Assembly: GCA_947172415.1 (NCBI GenBank)
Contig: OX359197.1
Span: forward strand, 6,635,673-6,699,672
Reading direction: 5' to 3'
Origin: Chondrosia reniformis
Taxonomy: Eukaryota; Porifera; Demospongiae; Chondrillida; Chondrillidae
DNA length: 64,000 nt
Made by a program: the position numbers and the translations under genes. Below are positions 20,615-33,516 of this stretch, piece by piece. Under the pieces are notes generated by a model. The model was given only the letters and a program-made list of their open reading frames with translations. It was not told the DNA's origin and made no database searches. Each line of letters begins with the position of its first letter. The stretch's first letter is position 1.

Positions 20615-22531
20615 TTAATTATAATTGTTTTTTCTTAGGAGTCAAACTTGATAAAATATTGAACATATTACTAATCAGTATAATAGTAATTGTTTCTTTT
20701 TTGTCACTTTATATACGTATTAATGCAGTGAAATATATGCAGTTGCGTGCTCTACATTTTTATTATTGAGTTCAGCTTGCAAGCTCTTAGTGTTTGGTAA
20801 ACCTGACTATTCAAGGCACCAGAACTTATGGCAAATCAGCCATAAATCTGTGATTATTACAAGGCATTGAAGGAATTGAATACATTGGATTTATTTTCAA
20901 TTGTATTCATAGCTATTAATGTATACTGTTGGTACTATACATTGGTGGGTATTCATGTGATTGTTGCATCTTTGATTGGTCCAAGGAATAACATTGTATA
21001 GTTGAATGCTTTTCAATTTTTCCATTCATGAACAAGGCAATATACGTACATACCCAAGTGTATAGCTAGTAATTAACTCATGAATGCAGCTGTTATATGG
21101 TACATGACAGTCAAAATGGCTGCTCATTAATAGGGCTGGCTCCGTTTGTAACCCACTCCAATGAACTCTTGAATTATAATTATGTAACACTAGCTTCATT
21201 CAAATTGTTATTGATCTGGCACATGCATTGTTAAGTTGTCTTGATGAGGATTCATTAAAAGCATTGTTAGACCATACATCAGACCTCTTTTGTTACATGA
21301 TATAATTTTAAATAGTAGCTACGTATATATATAAGTAGTTAGACCACTTTCAGCAGTTTTTATGCAAAGTATATACACAGTTTAACAGTAAAAGAGTACA
21401 AATTTGCACACTTTGTGCAAGAAACAGCCAAAATTTTTCTAACAGCTACCACAGAGTACATGTTGCAGTGTATAATGTGGAATCTCTTCATATATGAGCT
21501 ATAGCAGTATGTACCTTCAATTTATGTTTTAGATTCAATTTCTATTATGTATACAGACTTTAAATAGCAAATTTGTATAGATGCATAATTATCAATCACA
21601 CATGTATATATAGTGTGAACAGGGTAATTTCTGCAAGGAATGTACTTTGATTATATATAAATTAACTTAAGATCTAATTAAATGGCATGTGATATTGTAG
21701 TTGTTGATTATAACATTATCATCAAATATTTTTCACTCAGTTGATTTGCATGCAAGTGAAATACTCTTTTGAAGTTATTGAGGAAAGTCACTCTACATCT
21801 TATTTGCAATGTATCTATACCATATTAACTGTATATATCAATGCACTATAATAAGGATTATAGACTTTATGTAGAAAAAAGCTGTATCCTCTTTCAAAGC
21901 TGTATAAGTTTCCCTAATTGATAAGTCAAGGAAATCTATTCAAGTATTCTTCTTTAGTCTTATACCGATGTCAGCAGAAAATGGTGGTATGTACATGGAA
22001 TATAGTCATTGCACTTTATTCTGCATGATATTTGATACAGTTACCTTGTACCTTGTGGGCCCTGAAACAGATCAATGGATCAGGTGCAACAATTTTGCTT
22101 TGTAACGCAATATTTAAGTGTGCATGTTGTGTAAAAGAACTCTTCCTTTTTACCAGTTATTATTTTTGATACCTGAATTTACTTCATTGAACACTATTAT
22201 TTTGATGAAACGAAGGGTTCATCATGACAAACAACGAGTTGTCAAGTTGCTCGCTGTGGGTGGTATGGTTGGGCCACGCCCGAAATTCCTGGGCAGGCGA
22301 ACCCAAGTCGTAATCGGCCTTTGCGAAACCTTATATGGAAGAGGTCATGAATCTCGTTATTAATGTTTCGAATGTGAACTTGGATTAGTACGTCTTATTA
22401 TTACAGTGTTTGTATACAAATGTAGGCAGTATAGTCCGTATTTGGCTAAAGGAGGAAGCGCTGTCTTTACGTAGAGGGAGTGTAGTTTTCGTGTGTTGAG
22501 AAGTTCCTTTTGACCGAAACATTGATACGTC
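20615..22531. other. SEC24 3' flank and upstream region of the first Src gene
   Basis: No gene is seen. The segment is AT-rich with many short TACGTA-type palindromes. CACGCCC and GGGCAGGCG near 22275-22300 form a small GC-rich patch about 240 bases before the Src start codon, a plausible promoter-proximal region (inference). Confidence 0.4.
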
Positions 22532-25500
22532 ATGGGATGCGTTTCTTCGCAAAATGAAGTTCCTAAAGCGAACTCTAACACTACATCTGCTTACCCAGGC
22601 GGGCAGGGAATGATGAACAGCGGGCCACAGTTCAACTCGAGCGGGGCGGGAGGGATGGGAATTTCTATGCCGCCTCCACCACCTCCCGTACAACCTCCAC
22701 AGGGGGCGCTTATGTTCCTGGGCCTGTACCAGTACGATGCTAGGACGTCGGAAGATTTGAGCTTCAAGAAAGGTGAAAAGCTACAGATTATCAATAATGC
22801 TGACGGGGACTGGTGGCTGGCCCGGTCAATGGCGACAGGCCAAGAAGGGTACATTCCCAGTAACTACGTCGCTCCGATGGAGAGCGTTCAGGCGCAAGAG
22901 TGAGTTGTGTGTTTGTCTTAGCTTACTAGCTTGCCAGTGTATCGTATGCGTTTCTGGTGAATGATGTTCGGCTGCTGCTGTTGTTTTATTTCTCGTCAAA
23001 ATGTCGTGAATAGCGGATTTATGCAGACAGCGTATCAAGTCATGAGGCAACGATGTAGCGCTTTTCGCTAAAATTCTACTGGCTTCAGTTGGTGTAACGA
23101 AATTATTACGTTAGACCGTTTCATCCTACTAACGTCCTAGTAGACCTTTTAGCAAGGTCGTCAATCGTGTCCATTACTCGTTTCTAAGCATCCAATAAAA
23201 CGCTCGTAATAGGTAGCAAAGCCATTAGCCTACTTGACTGGGGAACTCTAGCATGTTTGTCGTATCGAAGAGACAAAATAGTGTTAATGAAGTTCTTTCA
23301 TTATACAATTGTCGAGTATTTTGGGAAATTGTAGTTGTTTATTAACATTGTACTTTTCTCATTTGTCTTTTGTTGGTGATTGCTTAGTAATTCTTGAAAT
23401 ATGTTATTTTCTCAACCTTGATCTGATACAGTCCTTGAATAAACACCTGTTGATTGAGAAGTGGTGTAGCCATACGAGATTTTTAACTTTCATATTGCCT
23501 TGAGTGGCTTTGTCATAATGAACTGTTATTGGTACATGGTGAACCCAGGGTATTTCCAGTGTGGGTCCCACCCTGTAGCCCCTCCCACCCCAGGACAGCC
23601 TGTATAATGTAGCCCCTCCCACCCCAGGACAGCCTGTATAATGTAGCCCCTCCCACCCCAGGACTAATGTAGCCCCTCCCACCCCAGGACAGCCTATATA
23701 ATGTAGCCCCTCCCACCCCAGGACAGCCTGTATAATGTAGCCCCTCCCACCCCAGGACAGCCTATATATTGTAGCCCCTCCCACCCCAGGACTAATGTAG
23801 CCCCTCCCACCCCAGGACTAATGTAGCCCCTCCCACCCCAGGACTAATGTAGCCCCTCCCACCCCAGGACTAATGTAGCCCCTCCCACCCCAGGACAGTC
23901 AGTATATTGCAATCTGTTTAAGATCTGTTGTCAACTAAACTATAGAGCTACGTATTTCTGAAGTTTAATTAATGGAACATTGTTAGAACTGTAAAGTGCA
24001 TATTTCAGTAGAATTTAATATAAATATGAATGAAAGTGTGTCAGATAGTTTTTAGGAAAGCACATTCTGAGGTTTGTTGTTATAATAACAGGACTTGGTG
24101 CCCCTGTAGGATAAAGGACTTGCAGTCACTCTTTGTTTAGTTTATTTGCTTTGACTTTGTTTTTTTTTATTTGAAATTGAATTTGACTCCATTTTCATTT
24201 ACTACATTCATGTTATGCATAATAAAAGGTTTAAGATATGGTTAAACACAAGTGTTTCATCCGAATTATCTCTCACTAGCTGATCCTTGTATACTATGTA
24301 TATTCTACATGAATTGGTTTTCAATTTGATAATAATTATTGCTGAAGAAGACATACGTATGGGTCGAAACGTCCTAACACTTTGATTAATAATAGGTATT
24401 GCTGATGCTCAAATTGTCACCAATTCATTATGAGCACAACAAGTACCCCTTCTTCATATACGTAGCTCAATAGGAATGGGACAAGGGGGTATTATCTGTA
24501 GAGCAGCATATTATATGGTAGGAGGTACGTATATGCACACAAAGGGAAGGAAGAAATGGACTAGTTAACTGTTGTATAGATCTGGTTCTGGGGAATGAAT
24601 GATTGACATGCTTCTCCACACACTAAAAGTATTTCTCTAGGTATGTGGTGAAGGGAGTTGTGAAGGGAGTTGTGAAGGGAGTGGTGAAGGGAGTGGTGAA
24701 GGGAGTTGTGAAGGGAGTGGTGAAGGGTGTGGTGAAGGGAGTGGTGAAGGGAGTGGGGAAGGGAGTTGTGAAGGGAGTGGTGAAGGGAGTGGTGGAGGGA
24801 GTGGTGAAGGGAGTTGTGAAGGGAGTGGGGAAGGGAGTGGGGAAGGGAGTGGTGAAGGGAGTGGTGAAGGGAGTGGGGAAGGGAGTGGTGAAGGGTGTGG
24901 TGAAGGGAGTGGTGAAGGGAGTGGTGAAGGGAGTGGGGAAGGGAGTGGTGAAGGGAGTGGGGAAGGGAGGGAGTGGTGGAGGGAGTGGTGAAGGGTAGAG
25001 GGTCTGGTCTGATGCATCACTATGATGTGGCTGTATCAAGAGATAAGGGAGTGATGCCAGTTTTTCCAAGTGAACATGTTTTAATTGTCAGGCATGCTTG
25101 TAATTGAATGACTATTCTTCAGATTAGAAGCACTTAAATGTGTCTCCTTTGATTGTAGCTAAGTGAGCTTGAACGTTTTGTTATTTGAACCTTAATTTGA
25201 TGATTGAGCTAATAAATAAAAGAAAACTTGTGTATTGTCACTTAATATATATATGTGTGTGCATTACTGCAGTGTTTTTATAAGGAGAACCAGTTGCCCT
25301 CAAAAAGGTGTGAATTACTCACACTTTGCATCACTTGTATGATGTAACCTCTGTCTTTCTTTGTCTTCCTGCATGATGACCTGTTTTATGTGCCAATCTT
25401 TGTTCTACTTCTATTTTAAGAAACTCTCCAACACCCAGACGTCTTTGCAGCTGGGTAGATCACCTTCCACTCAATCCACTTTGTTCTGCTTCTCCTTTAA

Positions 25501-28500
25501 GAGTGCAATATGTGTAATAGTATGTGAATACATTAGAATAATACACAAAGCTATTTTATATGGTTGCCATGCATATGAGGCTATTTATATGTATGTTATT
25601 TCCCAGATTTCTGAAGCCTATAGAGCTTTAGATGAGGGAGCATTTTCACTTTAACTTTACTTGCAGCGAGAATTCCAGCCTTCAGCAGTGACCCTGAGAG
25701 TCTTTGTCTCTGTAGTCCTTTGAAAGTCCTAATGTATTAATTACTTGAAATACCTTTTTCCTGGAGCTACGTATATTAGGGTGTTTACAGTACTACTGTA
25801 CAGTTTTGGATGAGAGGAGACACTATTTTCCTTCTTCTTCACTTGGTCAGACAGCTGTAGTTTTTGGGAAACATGTAGTTTAAGTATTTTAGTAGAATAT
25901 TAGTGAGACATGGTGACGTACGTATCTTACATGGAAAGACATGCCTTGTGTGTAATCTGAGTGTTTTTGTATGGCAGTTCCTCCTGCCACTAGTGATCTA
26001 TTACACGAGTTTGTTTTTGGATAAACTCATGTCTCCTATTCACTTAGTATGCACCCATAAATACTTTACATAGAGTGGAAACTGTTTTATTAATAATAGA
26101 GTACAATATATGTTTGTAGAGAATGTAGAATGATGCTTGTGGAGATGGAAATTTTGAAATGATCCACTTGTTGTATTATTGTAACAATTTCTAAAACTGA
26201 ATAATATTTCCTAAATTCTTGGAATGTCTGGTTTGTCAATAATTTCCCTTAATATGCCCTTTCTTAAAACATTTGTTACAGTATTTTGTAAACAAATTCC
26301 GGACATACATATGAAAAGTCCCTCTTTATAATATGACACTTATAAAATAGTAGTGTAATTGGATCTCTGTGGCACTCCTACATGCCAATGGGAGGAGGAG
26401 GCTATTGTTTGGAAATAGTCAATTTAATAGCTTGGAAACAGTTGGGGTATTTGCATTGACACTTGTCAGTGTTACCATGGCAACTATGCTGGGGACACCC
26501 ATATAAATCTTCCTCCAGGCATCCTTTATGTGTGCCACTTAATAGATTTGTAAGAAGTCATACTACTTATATTAATTACCTTAGCTCTTGATTCTACTGT
26601 AATGATATACCAGATACAACGGTTGTGTAACAATTGAAAAAACTTGTAAGGATTGTCTGATTTCCTTGGTACCAGTTGAAGTTGCGGAGACACTTGATTT
26701 CCTCCCTTATAAGGAGTGATGGGACATTGTAGTTGAGATTCTAAGTCTAGTGACATTCATGGCTTTAAAATGTGTATTTTTTGATCTTAAAGTCTCCCTT
26801 TTCCATTGTCTTTCGTTATTGGTATTTGCATATATCTGTCAATCAGCTCACTTTCCTTTGTGGACCTCGTCTGAGTGGCTTACAAGTCAATTGAGTACTA
26901 GCTTTGATGAGTGTAAGTGTGTATTTAAACATGGTTATACAATACCACTGACTTCATGGCATTCAACTGCAGATGTGAATATCCCATGCTATATGAGATT
27001 TCAGAAGTGAAATTCATGTGCTAAATGAGTTACGGGACTTCTGTCTCATTTGAAGCCTCTCAACTGTGAAGTAGTGAAACCATTAGCTTTGATATAATAC
27101 ACTTCATTGCTTAAATGCTCTTAGGAATGTGCACCAATCTCTTTTGACTTGGAAGTCATTGATATACCATAAGTGATCACTTTTAATACTGCTAGTCCAC
27201 CTATATATAGGCTCTGTAGTACTGCTAGTCCACCTATATATACGTAGGCTCTGTAGTACCGCTTGTCTACTATATTTATTGTAGTGCTGGTGAAATTTCC
27301 TTCCTGAAGATTGTGTTGAATGAAATGATGTAAAACCTTGTAATGTGCTAATATGTTAAGGAAATCTTCCAGCATTCAGCTATTCCCTTTGATTTCTTCC
27401 TGTATATATCTTTGTACTTCAGAAACACACTTGAAGTTAGAGTTTCCACTAAATTGTCCTTTTAACTATCGTGTATGTTATTGTGGAGGAATGGTTAGTC
27501 AGCCATTTTATAAGAATATTCCTAAACTGTTTTTGAGCAACCTATCCAGTGGTCACTTCCTGAAGTATTCCTGAAGTATTTTTTAGAAATGTATATGAAC
27601 AGTGGGTAGCTTTTGTTGGTACGTACATCTCTCTGTAAAGCTGATAACAGTGAATGGACGCTATTTTCAATGTAAACAACCCTATTGATTTTGATGGGAG
27701 AATGTTAGTTATACGTCCAAACAAGCTATTGTTTGCCTTTCATATTCAATATACTCCTAGATGTGAAAATGAGTGTCTTCTTTCATTCCATTGGTAGTAC
27801 ATTTTCAAGATGCAATATGACATTATTATTAAATGTCTTCTGTAATGTAATCCAAACCTTAAACTATGATGTTATTCGAAGCCAGTATTTATTATGAAAT
27901 AATTTATAAAGGAACAGCCACTGTTCCATTCTCACACTTTGGCAACTTTAATTGACATTGACAGTAGATGTGGACAGTTATATTCCAGTAGCTTCATAAC
28001 CAACTCATATACGTATGTATGTCCTTACAACTCATAGTGTGGAATGTTATATATTTGGGAGCTCCTCTAATTAATTTAATTTACTGCTGAAAATCTAATT
28101 AAAATATACTGACTGCATTGCTATTAATATATAGAGTTAGCAAGGAAAGTGAAATAAAAAAAACTGAGAAAATTGACAAGGTATTTAGTGAATTTCTGGT
28201 ATAACAGTTTTATGTAAATATTCCCAAATAGCTGACATATTTCAAATGTAAATATTCCCAAATTTCAGGTTTCTGTATTTTATGTAAACTATTAGAAAAT
28301 ATATCGTATCTTATTGTTGAAAATCTTCCCAGCATATCTTAAAAGCACCTCTTCAAAAATGATGTATTCCCTTTGAAGATTAGATAATGAATATTGCTGG
28401 AAATGCACTTTTTGTTTCATGAGTACAAATGTGCTATTACCTCAATAACTATTGATGTATACGTACATACTTACTAGAGTACACTGATACATACATACGT

Positions 28501-30579
28501 GTGACTCTGGTTTATTCCATCCACTAATGTTTCCCATGATAATGTTTCATTTAGGGATTTTCCCCTCATAATATATTTGCCTCTCCCCTCTTGAAAGTTA
28601 AATTGCCAAATTTTAATAACAAACAAACATTTAATATGCGTACGTAGGTTACCTCTTCGAAATGTTACTATATTATATTCCACCCTTTATGATATCTTCT
28701 GAAATGGACCATTTCCTAAGAAGTTCAATAGACTGTTTGATGTGTTATCATGTTCAGATCTATTTCAGTTAGTTAAATCAATCCTCACTGCACTAGTACT
28801 GCCTATACAAACATACATACAAACATGTTCAAAGAAAAGCTGTAATGTAGTTTCCCATGTAGGTAGTGCTACTTCATTGTATCGGTGGCTAAGTAATTGA
28901 GTGGTACAAAGCACTAAGTGCATTTAACACTTAGTATTTTCGCTCATAGATAAATGTGTCGCTTTAATCTGTAAAGATTCCGAAGTAATTAACAAGATAC
29001 GCAAATTGTACATGTTAAAATTGTAATATTTTTGATTATATGTGTCAGGTAAGTGTTAGGAAAGGTGTGAAATGTGTGGAAGTGTTAGCTAGCTGCCTGC
29101 CGGTGTGCCCAATCTAATTATCTGACTTTGCCAATCTACCATACCAGCGCATGTATATATTTAACAGCAGGAAGGTTGGAAAGTAATATAAATAGTTGCT
29201 TAAAGCTCCCTCGTTCAATTGTCAAGAAGAACGCATCTTTCAGATTGGGCACACAGAATGTTCAGCTAATTTACCAACTCCATCACAATCCACATCTTGA
29301 GCTACATAGCAATAGATGCTGTCATGTGACAGCATGTGACAGCATGTGACAGCATGTGAGTATATTTTATGTGAAAATTTTGGTTGCGTCATTGAGGAGA
29401 AACTTGCTTCATTTTTATAGTTGGTACTTTGGCAAAATTCGGCGCCAAGATGCTGAAAAGAAGCTACTTTCACCATCAAACATAACAGGTACATATCTCA
29501 TTCGAGAAAGTGAAAGTCAGCCAGGAAATTATTCCCTTTCTGTCCGAGATGGTGATACAGTGAAGCACTATCGTATCAGGAAAGCTGACAGTGGTGCATA
29601 CTACATTGCCCCTCGTACCATGTGTAAGAACCTAGATGACCTTGTCCGCCACTACCAGCAGCAAGCAGATGGTCTGTGTACCAGACTGACTCATCCGTGT
29701 GCTAAGAGTGAGGCGCCGAGGACCAAGGATTTGGCCTACAACACAAAGGACGAGTGGGAAATTGATAGATCCTCTATTCAGTTGCAAAGACGTCTGGGTG
29801 GTGGACAGTTTGGAGATGTGTGGCAGGGAATGTGGAATAGTACTACACCAGTAGCAGTGAAGACACTCAAGACTGGAACAATGTCTCCCCAAGATTTCTT
29901 AGCTGAGGCACAAATCATGAAGAAGCTACAGCATGAAAAGCTGGTTCAACTTTATGCTGTCTGCACTCAAGATGAGCCCATCTACATTGTCCAGGAACTC
30001 ATGAAACACGGCAGTCTCCTGGACTACCTCCAAAAGGGGGAAGGTAGAAACCTGAAGCTCCCGGAGCTGGTTGACATTGGGGCTCAAATTGCCAGTGGCA
30101 TGGCATACTTAGAGGCCCAACACTTCATTCACAGAGATTTAGCTGCCAGAAATGTCCTCGTCGGAGATGGTAACATTGTGAAGATTTGTGATTTTGGTTT
30201 GGCAAGACTCATTCAGGATGACGAATACACTGCAAGAGAAGGTGCAAAGTTCCCCATCAAATGGACTGCTCCTGAGGCTGCCCTTTACAGCAGGTTCACC
30301 ATCAAGTCGGATGTCTGGTCCTATGGTATCCTCCTCACCGAACTGATCACTCACGGCCGTATCCCTTACCCTGGAATGACCAATGGAGAGGTGCTAGCAA
30401 AGGTAGAACAAAACTACCGAATGCCTCCCCCGCCTGGTTGCCCTGATCCATTATACCAAATCATGTTGGATTGCTGGAAGGCGGAGGCCGAGGAGCGACC
30501 GACCTTTGAGTATCTGAAGTACCAGCTTGAAGACTACTTTGTGTCGGCAGCAGAGCAGGCATATCGCGTTGTAAATTAA
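22532..30579 (+). CDS. Src-family tyrosine kinase, isoform using the first SH2-kinase exon
   Basis: Exon 1 (22532-22899) ends GA/GTGAGT, and exon 2 (29421-30579) begins T-TGG, so the join reads QDWYFGK. The frame is 508 residues, the usual Src size. N-terminus MGCVSSQ: Gly2 for myristoylation and Cys3 for palmitoylation. A Gly/Pro-rich unique region follows. SH3: [26 protein letters not shown]2: [21 protein letters not shown] (FLVR Arg present as LIR), KHYRI. Kinase: [31 protein letters not shown], activation-loop [15 protein letters not shown]. The tail EQAYRVVN keeps a Tyr at the position of the inhibitory tail Tyr. SH2 and kinase are in one exon without introns. The 6.5-kb intron carries two minisatellites. 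Membrane-attached signalling kinase (family knowledge). Confidence 0.95.
23560..23905 (+). repeat. Intronic minisatellite with CCCTCCCACCCCAGGAC unit
   Basis: The core TGTAGCCCCTCCCACCCCAG is repeated about 12 times, with an optional spacer (ACAGCCTGTATAA) present in some copies. This makes a mixed 23/34-bp array in intron 1 of the Src gene. The C-rich strand with CCCACCCC could bind Sp1/KLF-type factors (inference). Confidence 0.9.
24645..24998 (+). repeat. Purine-rich 12-bp minisatellite
   Basis: GTGAAGGGAGTG and close variants are repeated about 28 times in intron 1 of the Src gene. The strand asymmetry (almost pure A/G plus T) could favour triplex or G-rich structures. All three plus-strand frames look open only because the unit is 12 bp. 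Confidence 0.95.
24999..29420 (+). other. Rest of Src intron 1
   Basis: No exon is recognised. It contains a repeat remnant at about 25600-25870 of the family also found at 34725, 46645 and 51875. There are 2.5 copies of a roughly 37-bp unit (TGCTAGTCCACCTATATATA, TAGGCTCTGTAGTAC) at 27190-27275, and a GTGACAGCAT tandem repeat at 29318-29358 just before the SH2-kinase exon. Confidence 0.5.
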
Positions 30580-31122
30580 ACTTGTGAAACATCATGAATA
30601 TTAAATGGTAATTATTTTTCACTTTTATGGTAAACCTACAGACCGATGCTTCTAACTTTTCTTATATACGTTCTTACGTATGCATGTTTCATAGTATAAT
30701 ATAGTTTTGTACACTTTATAATGAGTTGAGTTTGTTTGCAGTTACTCTGCACTGTCAAATTATTGTTGCAAATTATTATTATTAAATGTATTATTAAATT
30801 TTTGTACTAATATTTTTGTACTAATAATTAAATTTGAGTGCTAAATTGTGTGAAGCAGAAACATTGTGTATATATAGCAGATAAAGTTTGCCAATCTGCA
30901 TGCACGTATGCACATTAATGTCAAACTGTACATATGCTCATACACAGTAAAATGAGATGATGGTAAAAGCATATTTATAAGAGCACCTTTAGGTCCCCTG
31001 CAGGGTATATAGTTTGCTTAGTAATTATTACACTATAATATATATGTTGTGTATATGTCTTTATATGTTTGCATGTAATTATTTTATGTATAATTACTTA
31101 AATTCTTTACTTTTTTATTCAG

Positions 31123-32281
31123 CTGGTATTTTGGTAAAATTGGTAGACAAGACGCCCAAAAGTTCCTGCTAAATCCTCACAATGCCACTGGGGCCTTTCT
31201 GGTAAGAGAGAGTGAAAGTCAGCCCGGAAACTATTCACTCTCAGTTCGGCACGATGAAAGTGTCAAACACTACCGTATTAGGAAGCAGGATGCTGGGGGC
31301 TATTATATTGCGCCACGTACCATGTGCAGATCCCTGGACGAGCTAGTTGCACATTATCAGAAGTCAGCCGATGGCCTGTGCACGACTCTAACTGTTCCTT
31401 GCACAAAGTCTGAAGCACCAGTTACCAAGGACCTCGCCTACAATGTCAAGGATGAGTGGGAGGTGGACAGAAGTTACATCAAATTTGAGCGTAAGCTTGG
31501 GGCGGGGCAGTTTGGGGAGGTGTGGCAGGGCCTGTGGAATAATACAACTTCAGTGGCTGTTAAAACCCTTAAACCAGGATCCATGTCTCCAGAGGACTTC
31601 TTAGCTGAAGCAGCAATCATGAAAAAGATGCGACATGCAAAGCTTGTTTGTCTCTATGCTGTCTGCACTCGTGAGGAACCCATTTACATCATCACGGAGC
31701 TGATGAAGCACGGAAGTCTGCTTGAATATCTGCAGAAGGGTACAGGAAAAATTCTTCCAGTTCCTCCATTAATAGATATGTCTGCCCAGATAGCTGATGG
31801 AATGGCCTACCTGGAGTCCCAACACTTCATTCACAGAGATTTAGCAGCAAGAAACATCCTTGTGAGTGAAAATAATGAATGCAAAATTGCCGATTTTGGT
31901 TTGGCAAGACTCATTCAGGATGACGAATACACTGCAAGAGAAGGTGCCAAGTTCCCCATCAAATGGACTGCTCCTGAAGCTGCCCTCTACAACAGGTTCA
32001 CCATCAAGTCAGATGTCTGGTCCTATGGTATCCTCCTCACCGAACTGATCACTCACGGCCGTATCCCTTACCCTGGAATGACCAATGGAGAGGTGCTAGC
32101 CAAAGTGGAGCAAGGATATCGTATGCCTGCCCCTGCAGGATGCCCTGATCCACTGTACAAGGTCATGTTGGATTGCTGGAAGGCAGAAGCTGATGACAGG
32201 CCTACCTTTGAGTCCCTTAAGTATCTTCTGGAGGACTATGACAACGCACTAGGTGGATCAGATTACAGAATAATCACATAA
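31123..32281 (+). CDS. Second, alternative SH2-kinase terminal exon of the same Src locus
   Basis: An acceptor (TTTATTCAG) at 31122 opens C-TGG, the same phase as the exon at 29421, and runs 1159 nt to TAA, exactly the length of the first exon. It encodes SH2 ([31 protein letters not shown]), kinase ([40 protein letters not shown]) and a tail with SDYRIIT. Only 543 bases separate it from the previous stop, and they contain no SH3 exon or start region. The simplest reading is an alternative last exon joined to the SH4-SH3 exon at 22532, giving a second 508-residue kinase. Other readings are a separate SH2-kinase gene, or an exon that is no longer spliced. All catalytic residues are intact, so decay is unlikely. 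Confidence 0.85.
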
Positions 32282-32529
32282 CACCTTATGATCTGCAGGT
32301 ATTTAAAGCTCACGTTAAGATGCTTTTTGAATGGATTTGATCTGTCTTTATCATAAGTTAAGCGAACCTGAACTTTGTTGTATTTGAGTTTTGAATTCAA
32401 ATAGTTTGCTTCATGAGCAGTATTGTGTTTAGTGTGATATTTTTATTATATTATAAAGTATACACATACAGAACATACATTATTCATGGTTCAATCGATC
32501 GCAAAGTGATAAACAAACCACAAGTAATC

Positions 32530-32640
32530 ATTCTCAGACATAATGAAGAAGAAGGACACGAAAGAAGCAATTACTGGGAATTGAACCCAGGACAGCTGGT
32601 TATGACCACAGCTACAATTACCATGGCAACACAATAGCTT
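32530..32640 (-). repeat. Possible tRNA-derived SINE fragment (pol III B box)
   Basis: On the minus strand, CTGGGTTCAATTCCCAG forms a perfect T-arm with the B-box consensus GGTTCAATTCC. Upstream is an anticodon-arm-like GGTCATAACC. No 5' acceptor stem pairs with the 3' side, so it is not an intact tRNA. A degenerate tRNA or tRNA-derived SINE head is the best reading. Confidence 0.4.
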
Positions 32641-33516
32641 TAATGACATAGAACATTTTGGTATATGCACTAGGAGTGTTGCATTCATTTGGGTCACGAG
32701 GGTTGAAAGGTCATAACATGTAATTCTTTGATAGACATTAAACCAATACTTTCACTTTTGCAAATCGTCTATACTACAACTTACTGTATAGTGCACATAT
32801 ATACACACAGCATGTAGTTTAATAGAGGTATATATGACATCAGAGTATGTATAAAATTGTATGGTTTCTAGAAGCTGAAGGTGAAAGTAGGCGTTAATGT
32901 TAACTATTATAACATCATACTTAACACCGTTGTATGGGAAAACTGAGGAGTGTACCAGCTAACAACTTATATATAACAAATGCATTCCTAATAGCCAATA
33001 TACGTACGTACATACGTATAATAGGGTATATAGAATATTCAGTATATTATACATAGTCTGTACCTACCTATACTTTATATACACATACTTAAGGTAGTGT
33101 CCATGTACTGTTTAAATTGCCCTATATAGCTATCGGTTAGTAGTTCTGAAAATATCAGTGGAATGTACAGTGAAGGAATAATAAAGGGAAGAAAAAATAT
33201 TTCTTTTATATTGGCTGGATCTCTTTCTCTTAGGTAGGCATATACGTATATACAGACAATATATTTAGGCATAAACAATTGAAATTCAGACTATATAGAT
33301 ATGTATATAGGATTGCATATAATTCTTAGAACTGCTACAAATATTTAAGCCATATAAGGCTTGCTTTGATCAGCTACAGAAATCTGTCTGAGGTATAATT
33401 CTATGGCTGTCTTTCTCATTTGGCTTCCAAACAGGGCAATTTTAAGTAAGCAACATCTCCAGTTCAGTCTCTTTGAACTTGGAAGTTTTTAGATCAGTGT
33501 CTGTGGAAGTAACAGA
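32641..33516. other. Interval between the second SH2-kinase exon and the next Src start
   Basis: No gene is seen. AT-rich with TACGTACGTA palindromes near 33001-33020. The 5' untranslated region of the next Src gene probably begins within the last 200 bases. Confidence 0.4.

Noticed and set aside
24645..24998. Long open frames through the GTGAAGGGAGTG array on both strands
   Set aside because: The 12-bp period keeps every frame open; there are no flanking splice-supported exons and the array lies in an Src intron.
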